NCBI GenBank assembly: GCA_905187695.1
Contig: CAJJIY010000040.1
Coordinates: forward strand, 1 to 12,156
Source: an uncultured Eubacteriales bacterium
GTDB lineage: Bacteria > Bacillota > Clostridia > Oscillospirales > CAG-272
Length of the DNA stretch: 12,156 nucleotides
Reading direction: 5' to 3'
The notes under the pieces are model-generated. The model worked only from the letters and a program-made list of their open reading frames with translations, made no database searches and was not told where the DNA came from. Position 1 is the stretch's first letter. Every line of letters starts with the position of its first letter. A program made the translations under genes and the position numbers. Shown here piece after piece: positions 1 to 6,264 of the stretch.

Positions 1-16
1 TGGCACAGCCCCTTTT
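1..16 (+). terminator. Possible right half of a terminator hairpin cut by the window edge
   Basis: The first 12 bases (TGGCACAGCCCC) are followed at once by TTTTT. This looks like the 3' arm and U-tract of a rho-independent terminator whose 5' arm (GGGGCTGTGCCA) would lie to the left of the window. If so, it would serve a plus-strand gene converging on rpsU. Only one arm is visible, so the pairing cannot be confirmed. Confidence 0.3.
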
Positions 17-40
17 TATCCGGGTATCTTAAGGGCAAGC

Positions 41-70
41 AAAAAAAGGCGGACGCTTTCGCATCCGCCG
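41..70 (-). terminator. Intrinsic terminator of rpsU
   Basis: Read on the minus strand, arms at 69-61 and 56-48 form a 9-bp stem (GGCGGAUGC with GCGUCCGCC, one G-U pair). The stem is closed by a GAAA tetraloop at 60-57 and followed by seven T residues (47-41). It starts seven bases after the rpsU stop codon. A run of A residues precedes the stem on the minus strand (78-72), so the element could also work on the plus strand. There the G-U pair becomes a C-A mismatch and the loop is not GNRA, so the minus-strand form is the stronger one. Confidence 0.9.
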
Positions 71-76
71 ATTTTT

Positions 77-253
77 TTACTTATACTTACGCTTGCGCGC
101 GGCCTCGGACTTCTTTTTCCGTCTCACGCTGGGCTTTTCGTAATACTCTCTCTTGCGAAGTTCCGCAAGGGTACCGGAGCGGGCGTACTGACGCTTGAAG
201 CGACGCAATGCGCTGTCAAGGGATTCTCCCTCTTTGACTTTGACTTCTGCCAT
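77..253 (-). CDS. rpsU: 30S ribosomal protein S21
   Basis: Encodes a 58-residue, strongly basic protein with the S21 pattern: an N-terminal strand (AEVKVKEGESLDSALRRFKRQ), then a Lys/Arg-rich helical tail (residues about 34-58, including REYYEKPSVRRKKK). S21 binds the small ribosomal subunit near the 3' end of 16S rRNA and assists initiation. The length matches Firmicutes S21. I chose the ATG at 253 because MAEVKV is the usual S21 start and a strong purine-rich ribosome binding site (GAGGGGAGGG) lies just upstream. A longer in-frame start at 352 would add 33 unrelated residues and lies upstream of the promoter. The gene has its own perfect promoter and its own terminator, so it can be made apart from the leuS operon, although leuS read-through is also possible. 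Confidence 0.96.
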   Translation of the reverse strand: MAEVKVKEGESLDSALRRFKRQYARSGTLAELRKREYYEKPSVRRKKKSEAARKRKYK

Positions 254-292
254 GTTTATCCCTCCCCTCGCTATCGCAAAAACTACTCTTTT

Positions 293-321
293 ATTATACA
301 CAAAAATTTTCCGTGTGTCAA
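293..321 (-). promoter_or_regulatory. Sigma-A promoter of rpsU (perfect consensus)
   Basis: On the minus strand TTGACA (321-316) and TATAAT (298-293) are separated by exactly 17 bp. Both hexamers match the housekeeping consensus fully. Transcription should begin near 286, giving a leader of about 33 nt that ends in the rpsU ribosome binding site. The spacer is itself an imperfect inverted repeat (ACAC, GG, AAAATTTT, T, GTGT; 316-298), which might be an operator or may be chance in an AT-rich spacer. Confidence 0.88.
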
Positions 322-348
322 GAGCAAACCCGAATTTTTTTGGAAAAA

Positions 349-2751
349 TCACCGCACGACCAGATTGACGATCCGGCCGGGCACCACAATTTCCTTGAGA
401 ACCGTTTTCCCGGCAAGCGCCGCCGCCATCCGTTCATCGGCCTTGGCCGCCTCCAGCAGTTCTTCTCGCGTGGCGTTCTTGGCAACTTTGATTACACCGC
501 GCAGCTTGCCGTTGAGCTGCAGAGCGATCTCCACGGTATCCGAAACGGTCTTGCTCTCGTCATAAACCGGCCACGGAGAAAGCGAACAAAATCCCTTGCC
601 GCCGATCTTTTCGTAGATCTCCTCGCACAGATGCGGGGCAAACGGGCAAAGCAGGCGCACAAGCACCGAGAGCTCATCCAGGGTCAGCGTGCCGGCCGCT
701 TCAATATCGTTGAGGAGCGACATCATGGCGGCAATGGCGGTGTTGAACTTCATTTCCTCGATATCCGAGGAGACCTTTTTCACCGTGCGGTGGAAAGCGG
801 CCTCCAGCGACGGGGTGACGCCGTGCCCCTTTGCCTTTTCGGGCAGAGCCGCCACGCGCTCCAAAAAGCGCTTGCACCCGCGCATACTGCTCTCCGACCA
901 CGGCGCGGCGCTGCCGTAATCGCCCATGAAAAGGATATACACCCGCAGGGTATCCGCGCCGAATTCGTCCACCACATCGTTGGGATCGACCACATTTCCG
1001 CGCGATTTGGACATTTTCTGTCCGTCCGGACCGAGAATCAGCCCCTGCGCCGTGCGCTTGGCATAGGGTTCATCGGTGGGAACAACGCCGATATCATAAA
1101 GGAATTTGTGCCAGAAACGGCTGTAAATGAGGTGACGGGTGACATGCTCCATGCCGCCGTTATACCAATCGACCGGCAACCAGTAGGCCAGTTTGGCGGG
1201 ATCGGCCAGCACCTTGTCGTTTTTGGGATCGGTATAGCGCAGGAAATACCACGAAGAACCCGCCCACTGCGGCATGGTATCGGTCTCGCGCCGCGCCGCG
1301 CCGCCGCACCTGGGGCACGAACAACGGACAAAACTCTCCACTTTGGCCAACGGCGATTCCCCGCCCTCTCCGGGCGCAAAATTCTCCATTTTCGGCAACC
1401 GGAGCGGCAGTTCCTTTTCCGGCACGGGTACCATGCCGCAATGCGGGCAGTGCACGATTGGGATCGGCTCGCCCCAATAGCGCTGGCGGTTGAAGGCCCA
1501 ATCCTTCATTTTATACTGCACGCCGGCCTCGCCCACGCCCCGTTTTTGCAGTTCCTCAATCATCCGGGCGATGGAATCTTTTTTGTTGGTATAACCGTTG
1601 AGGAAATCCGAATTGACCATTTCCCCGTCTCCGGCATAAGGCTCTTTTTCGATATCGCCGCCCTTGATGACCTCTACGATCGGAAGCGAGAATTTGCGGG
1701 CAAAGGCATAGTCGCGCTCGTCATGCGCGGGTACGGCCATGATCGCGCCGGTGCCGTAGCCCATCATCACATAATCCGAAATGAAGATGGGAATTTCTTT
1801 TCCGGTGAACGGATGGATGGCGCAAAGACCCCTGACGCGCACGCCGGTCTTGTCCTTGTTCATCTGCGTGCGCTCAAACTCGGTCTTTTTGGCGCAGGCC
1901 TCGCGGTAAGCGTCCAGTTCTCCGGCATTTTCAATCTGCGCACGGCAGCTTTCCAACACCGGATGTTCGGGCGCGATGACCATAAAAGTCACGCCGAAAA
2001 GCGTATCGGGGCGGGTGGTATAGACCCGGAGCTTTTCCCCGGTGCCCGAAAGAGCGAAATTGACAAATGCGCCGGTACTGCGGCCGATCCAGTTCACCTG
2101 CTGCATTTTGATGTTGGCGGGATAATCCACACGGTCAAGACCCTCCAGAAGCCGGTCTGCATAGGCCGTAATCCGGAGATACCACACATCCTTGGATTTC
2201 TGTACGATATCGCTGTGGCAGATGTCGCACTTTCCTCCCTGCGAATCCTCGTTGGAAAGCACCACTTTGCAGGAGGGGCAATAGTTGACCAGCGCCGTAT
2301 CGCGGAAAACCAATCCCTTTTCAAACATCTTAAGGAAAATCCACTGCGTGAATTTATAATAATTCTCATCGGTGGTGTCCACCACGCGCGACCAGTCAAA
2401 GGAGAAGCCGACGCGTTTTAACTGCTCGCTGAAGCGGGCGATGTTGCGGTCGGTCACCTCGCGGGGGTGAATCCCGGTCTTGATGGCGTAATTTTCGGTG
2501 GGCAGGCCGAATGCGTCAAAGCCGATCGGGAAAAGGACATTATAGCCCTCCATGCGGCGCTTGCGGGAAACAACCTCCAGTCCGGAATAGGCCTTGATAT
2601 GGCCGACATGCATCCCGGCGCCGGAGGGGTACGGAAACTCAACCAGCCCGTAGAATTTCTTTTTGTCGCTGTGATCCTCGGCGTGGAAAATGCCGGCTTC
2701 TTCCCATTTTTTCTGCCACTTTTTTTCGATGGCGGCGCAATCGTACTTCAT
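349..2751 (-). CDS. leuS: Leucine--tRNA ligase
   Basis: An 800-residue class I aminoacyl-tRNA synthetase that charges tRNA-Leu using ATP in the cytoplasm. Visible landmarks are the HIGH-type motif HVGH (48-51) and the leucine/adenylate pocket stretch FDAFGLPTENYAIK (78-91). The CP1 editing domain has TTRPDT (245-250) and GYGTGAIMAVPAHDERD (331-347), so post-transfer editing should be intact. The KMSKS loop is at 579-583 (KMSKSRGN). Cys pairs CPSC (158-161) with CDIC (175-178), and CPHC (435-438) with CPRC (479-482), look like two zinc sites. The anticodon-binding and C-terminal domains follow. FDAFGLPTEN replaces the more common WDAFGLPAE. The start ATG overlaps the previous stop (ATGA) and follows AAAGGAGG with 7 nt spacing, so translation is coupled to the yqeK-rsfS gene. 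No T-box leader is possible in this position, and no terminator follows. Confidence 0.97.
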   Translation of the reverse strand: MKYDCAAIEKKWQKKWEEAGIFHAEDHSDKKKFYGLVEFPYPSGAGMHVGHIKAYSGLEVVSRKRRMEGYNVLFPIGFDAFGLPTENYAIKTGIHPREVTDRNIARFSEQLKRVGFSFDWSRVVDTTDENYYKFTQWIFLKMFEKGLVFRDTALVNYCPSCKVVLSNEDSQGGKCDICHSDIVQKSKDVWYLRITAYADRLLEGLDRVDYPANIKMQQVNWIGRSTGAFVNFALSGTGEKLRVYTTRPDTLFGVTFMVIAPEHPVLESCRAQIENAGELDAYREACAKKTEFERTQMNKDKTGVRVRGLCAIHPFTGKEIPIFISDYVMMGYGTGAIMAVPAHDERDYAFARKFSLPIVEVIKGGDIEKEPYAGDGEMVNSDFLNGYTNKKDSIARMIEELQKRGVGEAGVQYKMKDWAFNRQRYWGEPIPIVHCPHCGMVPVPEKELPLRLPKMENFAPGEGGESPLAKVESFVRCSCPRCGGAARRETDTMPQWAGSSWYFLRYTDPKNDKVLADPAKLAYWLPVDWYNGGMEHVTRHLIYSRFWHKFLYDIGVVPTDEPYAKRTAQGLILGPDGQKMSKSRGNVVDPNDVVDEFGADTLRVYILFMGDYGSAAPWSESSMRGCKRFLERVAALPEKAKGHGVTPSLEAAFHRTVKKVSSDIEEMKFNTAIAAMMSLLNDIEAAGTLTLDELSVLVRLLCPFAPHLCEEIYEKIGGKGFCSLSPWPVYDESKTVSDTVEIALQLNGKLRGVIKVAKNATREELLEAAKADERMAAALAGKTVLKEIVVPGRIVNLVVR

Positions 2752-3842
2752 ATCGTCTCCTCCTTTGAAGGGCCAGCCCCGTTTGTTTTGTAAAGCTTGT
2801 CAAGGTGATAAAATTCCCGGCTTTCGCGATCAAAAACATGAACCATCACCGGGCCGTAATCGACCACTTCCCAGTTCCCCTTTTCGGTGCGCTCGGCACG
2901 GAGCGGATACAGGCCGCGGACGGCCAGCGCCTCCTGCACCGTATCCGACAGCGCCCGCACGTGCGTGCCCGAAGTGCCGGTGGCCAGCACCAGATAATCG
3001 GTGATGTCACTGCGCCCCGCCACCGGGATGAGGACCGGATCTTTGGCTTTTTTATCTTCCAGCGCCGCAAGCGCCGCCCGTGCCACGGTTTCGGCATCGG
3101 CGTCGGCAAGGGAGGGCTTTGTTTCTTCGGCCGGGAATGCGGCGGGCTCGGCCGCCATCGGCGTTTCTTGGGTTTCGTTATCCATTTTGTTTCCTTTCAG
3201 CAGAGCCGGAGCAGGGCCTGCAAGTTCTTCGCGGGCGTAAAGCGTATCCAGACAAACCGGCGCGCCCGCCCCGGTCAGTTCGGCAATGGAGAGATCAAAG
3301 GAAGAAAGCAGTACGCGCCGCAGGTGCGACAATCGCTTTTCCGGCGGCAGGGCGGCCACATCCACCGAGAAAAAGGCTTTTCGGAGCGCCACGCAATCGG
3401 CAAAAGTCCGCCCCGGCTCGATATAATCGGCCAGATAGAGCAGCGCCTCCGGCAGGGTCATGCCCCGGTGCCCGGTGGTATGATAGCGCACGGCCGAGAG
3501 CAGCACGGGGTCGGCAAAATCCGGAAATTCGCGCGGAATGAGCAGTGCCGCCGTGATGCCGTGAAAGATCTTGGGGGAGGCGTCCTCGTCCGGGCGCAGA
3601 ACCACGCCGGCGGCCGAGAGAATCTCCCGCTGTTCCGTCTCGCTTTTTTCTTTGGTAAGGTCATGCAGGAGAGCGGCCGCCCGCAACAGCGATCCGGCGG
3701 CGGGCAGATAGAGCTCCGCGAGCTTTGCCACCGTCTCCTCCACCCCCAGCGTATGGGCAAAACGGCGGGGCGACAAACGGGCGGAAAGCGCAGAGCGGAG
3801 CGCGGAAAGCGCCGCCTCGCTGTAACTTGGAAATTCAGACAT
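2748..3842 (-). CDS. yqeK-rsfS: YqeK-type HD-domain Ap4A hydrolase fused in frame to ribosome silencing factor RsfS
   Basis: One uninterrupted 364-residue frame holds two normally separate proteins. Residues 1 to about 208 are YqeK. Its HD-superfamily metal ligands are H30, H60-D61, H94, H121 and D139, and known YqeK proteins cleave Ap4A symmetrically to ADP. Residues about 209-250 are an Ala/Pro/Glu-rich stretch resembling a linker. Residues about 250-352 are RsfS (LEDKKAKD, SDITDYLVLATG, DYGPVMVHVF, REFYHLDKLY), a family that binds ribosomal protein L14 and blocks subunit joining. The start at 3842 has GGAGG six bases upstream and overlaps nadD by 8 nt; a longer start at 3992 would lie inside nadD. 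An internal ATG at 3185 (residue 220) has its own AAAGGA site, so a free 145-residue RsfS may also be made. The neighbours nadD and leuS are the usual partners of separate yqeK and rsfS genes. Both domains are clear; whether the fusion or two products dominate is unknown. Confidence 0.9.
   Translation of the reverse strand: MSEFPSYSEAALSALRSALSARLSPRRFAHTLGVEETVAKLAELYLPAAGSLLRAAALLHDLTKEKSETEQREILSAAGVVLRPDEDASPKIFHGITAALLIPREFPDFADPVLLSAVRYHTTGHRGMTLPEALLYLADYIEPGRTFADCVALRKAFFSVDVAALPPEKRLSHLRRVLLSSFDLSIAELTGAGAPVCLDTLYAREELAGPAPALLKGNKMDNETQETPMAAEPAAFPAEETKPSLADADAETVARAALAALEDKKAKDPVLIPVAGRSDITDYLVLATGTSGTHVRALSDTVQEALAVRGLYPLRAERTEKGNWEVVDYGPVMVHVFDRESREFYHLDKLYKTNGAGPSKEETI
3183..3196 (-). 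promoter_or_regulatory. Internal ribosome binding site and ATG for a separate RsfS
   Basis: Minus-strand AAAGGA (about 3196-3191) lies six bases before an in-frame ATG (3185-3183) that encodes residue 220 of the fused protein, at the junction of the YqeK and RsfS parts. A TGA overlaps the start of this site in the +1 frame. The arrangement looks like an old stop/Shine-Dalgarno/start junction that lost its stop through a 1-nt shift. It would allow a 145-residue RsfS to be made independently. Confidence 0.5.
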
Positions 3843-4449
3843 ACAGCCCCTCCTTCCGGATATAATCGGCCACGGCCGGAGGAAGAAGCCCCGCCGTGGA
3901 TTCGCCGCGGCGGACGCGATCCCGGATCTCACTGGAGGAAATCTCGGGCACATCGGCTTCGATCCGGCGCACGATGCGGCCGAATTTTTCACCGTATTCC
4001 CGGTTTTTTTCCACGATGCGCGGAGTCAGCAAGGGATCGTGCTCCCGCCGGATATAGACCGGATAGGAGAGCTTGAAGATCTCCTGTGCCCGGTACCAGG
4101 TATCCAGTGTAAGCATCATGTCGGTGCCGACCAGCAAAAAGAGCCGGCGGTCGGGCGCGGTGAGTGCCCGGAGCGTATCCACGGTATAGCTTTTGCCGCC
4201 CCGCGCAATCTCCATATCGCTGACAATCACGCCCGGCAACCCGGCAAAAGCCAGCTCGCACATCCGGAGGCGCGCCGCGGCATCCGCGCCGGCGGCCAGT
4301 TCTTTGTGCGGCGGTACGGCGGCGGGGATGATATAGAGCAGATCCAGCTTCATGCCGGCAAAAAAAGCCTTTGCGGCCGCGACATGACCCAGATGTACCG
4401 GTGAAAAACTGCCGCCGTACACACCGACGCGGACAATCCCGTTTAACAT
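3835..4449 (-). CDS. nadD: Nicotinate-nucleotide adenylyltransferase
   Basis: Encodes 204 residues. NadD joins nicotinate mononucleotide and ATP to give deamido-NAD, a step of NAD synthesis. The nucleotidyltransferase fold is shown by GGSFSPVHLGH (12-22) with the HxGH motif at 19-22, and by the C-terminal ISSSEIRDRVRRG, the variant of the ISSTxIR motif used in phosphate binding. The most usual wording is GGTFDPIHxGH, so this copy has Ser-Pro after GGSF. The length is normal for the family. I chose the ATG at 4449, four residues before the conserved strand (VRVGVYGGSF). It lies inside the last codons of yhbY (ATGTTAA, 7-nt overlap) and has no good ribosome binding site, which suggests translation coupled to yhbY. 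The in-frame ATG at 4521 would lie deep in yhbY. Confidence 0.94.
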   Translation of the reverse strand: MLNGIVRVGVYGGSFSPVHLGHVAAAKAFFAGMKLDLLYIIPAAVPPHKELAAGADAAARLRMCELAFAGLPGVIVSDMEIARGGKSYTVDTLRALTAPDRRLFLLVGTDMMLTLDTWYRAQEIFKLSYPVYIRREHDPLLTPRIVEKNREYGEKFGRIVRRIEADVPEISSSEIRDRVRRGESTAGLLPPAVADYIRKEGLYV

Positions 4450-4736
4450 AATTCGATTCTCGTTTTGGTGGCGGAAGGACGGTAGAGCACCAGTTTGGTG
4501 CCGATGGTCGAGACCACGCACGCGCCGGTGGCCGCCGCCAGCTCCTCCGCCATGGCGGCGGGGGAATCGGGCGCGGTCTCCAGTACCCGGAGTTTGATGA
4601 GTTCGCGCGCTTCCAACGCGTCCGAAACGGTTTTGACCAGCGTTTCGGTCAGGCCGTTTTTGCCGATCTGCATGATGGTGTCCTCGGCCGCGGCCATGGA
4701 GCGGAGCTGTGCCCGCTGTTTACTGGTAAGTGTCAT
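4443..4736 (-). CDS. yhbY: YhbY/YqeI-family CRM-domain RNA-binding protein
   Basis: Encodes 97 residues forming one CRS1/YhbY (CRM) domain. The family associates with pre-50S ribosomal particles and is thought to help large-subunit assembly. The sequence shows LTSKQRAQLRSMA at the start, IMQIGKNGLTETLV with the GxxG RNA-binding loop GKNG (25-28), LEARELIKLRVLE (41-53) and the closing strand VVSTIGTKLVLYRPS (74-88). The length matches the B. subtilis homologue YqeI. I chose the ATG at 4736 because MTLTSKQR is the family start and AAAGGA precedes it. The frame is open further upstream to 4811, but that part only shadows rdgB. It overlaps rdgB by 17 nt and nadD by 7 nt, so it sits in a tightly coupled stretch. 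Confidence 0.93.
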   Translation of the reverse strand: MTLTSKQRAQLRSMAAAEDTIMQIGKNGLTETLVKTVSDALEARELIKLRVLETAPDSPAAMAEELAAATGACVVSTIGTKLVLYRPSATKTRIELC

Positions 4737-5349
4737 GTGATTCCTTTCCGAGCCGCCGGGCGAAGGCTGCGACAAACTGCCGCACCGCCGCGCCGCGGTG
4801 ACTGATTGCATTTTTTTCTTCCCCGCTCATCTCGGCCAGCGTCTTTCCCAGTCCGGGCACATAGAAAAGCGGGTCGTAACCAAACCCGTTCCGGCCCCTG
4901 GGGGATTCCAGAATGATCCCTTCGCACCGGCCGCTGACCGTGAAATTCTCCCCGTTTGGCAGAGCGCAGGCCAGCACGCACTCAAAAAAGGCGCGGCGGT
5001 CGGTCTTTCCCGAAAGATTTTGCAAGAGCATTGCGTTGTTTTTTTCATCATTGCCGTGTTCGCCGGCATAGCGTGCCGAATAGATCCCGGGGGCCCCGCC
5101 AAGTGCGGGAACCACCAGCCCGGAATCATCTCCAAGCCCGATCTTTCCGGAGGCCGCGGCAGCGGCGCGCGCCTTGAGCAGCGCATTTTCGGCAAAGGTC
5201 TGCCCGGTTTCCTCAATGTCGCCCTCAAAACCGATCTCCGAAAGCGTAAGAAGCGTGATCTTTGCGCCGTACCGGGCCCGGAGGAGCGCCTGCAGTTCCG
5301 CGGCCTTGCCCGCGTTGCGGGTGGCCAGCACCATTTCAAGTTTTTCCAT
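4720..5349 (-). CDS. rdgB: XTP/dITP pyrophosphatase (Ham1/RdgB family)
   Basis: Encodes 209 residues of the Ham1/ITPase family. These enzymes hydrolyse non-canonical purine triphosphates (XTP, ITP, dITP) to the monophosphate and pyrophosphate, keeping them out of DNA and RNA. Family motifs are all present: TRNAGK (10-15), TFAENALLKA (51-60) with the conserved Glu, DDSGL (74-78), RGRNGFGYDPLF (151-162) and SHRG (183-186). The length is usual for bacteria. The ATG at 5349 follows a GAGG site that overlaps the ftsY stop codon (TGAGGA), leaving a 9-nt gap, so it is probably coupled to ftsY. The 3' end overlaps yhbY by 17 nt, with a short non-conserved tail (GKESHDTYQ). Confidence 0.95.
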   Translation of the reverse strand: MEKLEMVLATRNAGKAAELQALLRARYGAKITLLTLSEIGFEGDIEETGQTFAENALLKARAAAAASGKIGLGDDSGLVVPALGGAPGIYSARYAGEHGNDEKNNAMLLQNLSGKTDRRAFFECVLACALPNGENFTVSGRCEGIILESPRGRNGFGYDPLFYVPGLGKTLAEMSGEEKNAISHRGAAVRQFVAAFARRLGKESHDTYQ

Positions 5350-5358
5350 CGTTATTCC

Positions 5359-6264
5359 TCAGGAAAAGAGCGCGTCCACGAATTCTTTGGCGTTGAATTC
5401 CTGCATATCGTCGATCTTTTCGCCCACGCCGATAAATTTCACCGGGAGATTCAGTTCTTCCTTGATGGAGAGCACGATGCCGCCCTTGGCCGTGCCGTCC
5501 AGTTTGTTCAGCACAAGGCCCGTGATCTCGGCCGCGCGGCTGAATTCCTTGGCCTGCAAAATGGCGTTTTGCCCGGTGGTGGCATCCAGTACCAACAGGG
5601 TCTCGCGGTCCGCATCCGGGAGCTCGCGGGCAATGACCCGGTTGATCTTGGCCAGTTCGTCCATGAGATTTTTCTTGTTGTGCAACCGTCCGGCCGTGTC
5701 GATAATCAGCACATCCGCGCCTTTTTTCTTTGTATACTGAATGGCGTCAAAGACAACGGCGGCGGGGTCGGACCCCTCCTGCTGTTTTACCAGTTCGACC
5801 CCGGCGCGGTCGCACCAGACGGCAAGTTGATCAATGGCCGCGGCGCGGAAGGTATCGGCGGCGGCCACCACCACCCGCTTACCGCTCTTTTTAAGACGAT
5901 TGGAAATTTTGCCGATGGAAGTGGTCTTGCCCGCGCCGTTGACCCCGATGACCAGCACCACCGAGGGGGTGGTGAAAAGGTGAAGTTCTTCCCCTTCCCC
6001 GATCATTTCGGTCAGAATCTCCCGCAGGGCCTCCTTGATGTCTTCCGGCGCTTTGAGGCGGCCGTCTTTCACACGCTCGCGCAGTCGCGAGAGGATTTCT
6101 TCGGTAGCGTTTACGCCGACATCGGCCGTGATGAGAAGCTCCTCCAGTTCATCCAGCAGATCTTCATCCACGCGATGAAAGGCTTTTAAAAGATTGTCGA
6201 TGCCGCCGAAAATGGCGTTTTTGGTTTTGGCAAGTCCTGCCTTCAGTTTAGCTAAAAAGCCCAT
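5359..6264 (-). CDS. ftsY: Signal recognition particle receptor FtsY
   Basis: Encodes 301 residues: a short N domain with a small amphipathic N-terminal helix (1-20), then the SRP-type GTPase (NG) domain. There is no long acidic A domain, as is common in Gram-positives. FtsY docks SRP-ribosome complexes at the membrane. Motifs: G1 GVNGAGKTT (107-115), DTFRAAA (137-143), G3 DTAGR (189-193), G4 NKLDGTAKGG (253-262) and G5 with GVGEKIDDMQEF (279-290). The DTFRAAA form and the lack of an M domain separate it from Ffh. G4 has Asn (codon AAC) where FtsY usually has Thr (TKLD). The ATG at 6264 overlaps the end of smc by 17 nt and has AAGGAG nine bases upstream. The smc-ftsY pairing is conserved in Firmicutes, but ffh does not follow here. 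Confidence 0.96.
   Translation of the reverse strand: MGFLAKLKAGLAKTKNAIFGGIDNLLKAFHRVDEDLLDELEELLITADVGVNATEEILSRLRERVKDGRLKAPEDIKEALREILTEMIGEGEELHLFTTPSVVLVIGVNGAGKTTSIGKISNRLKKSGKRVVVAAADTFRAAAIDQLAVWCDRAGVELVKQQEGSDPAAVVFDAIQYTKKKGADVLIIDTAGRLHNKKNLMDELAKINRVIARELPDADRETLLVLDATTGQNAILQAKEFSRAAEITGLVLNKLDGTAKGGIVLSIKEELNLPVKFIGVGEKIDDMQEFNAKEFVDALFS

Noticed and set aside
77..352. A longer 91-residue start for rpsU
   Set aside because: The extra 33 codons cover the promoter and ribosome binding site, and S21 proteins begin at the MAEVKV position.
313..2421. A 702-codon plus-strand open frame opposite leuS
   Set aside because: It is in the same codon register as leuS and its protein is a His/Arg/Gly-rich shadow with no family motifs. 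leuS is certain from its catalytic and editing motifs.
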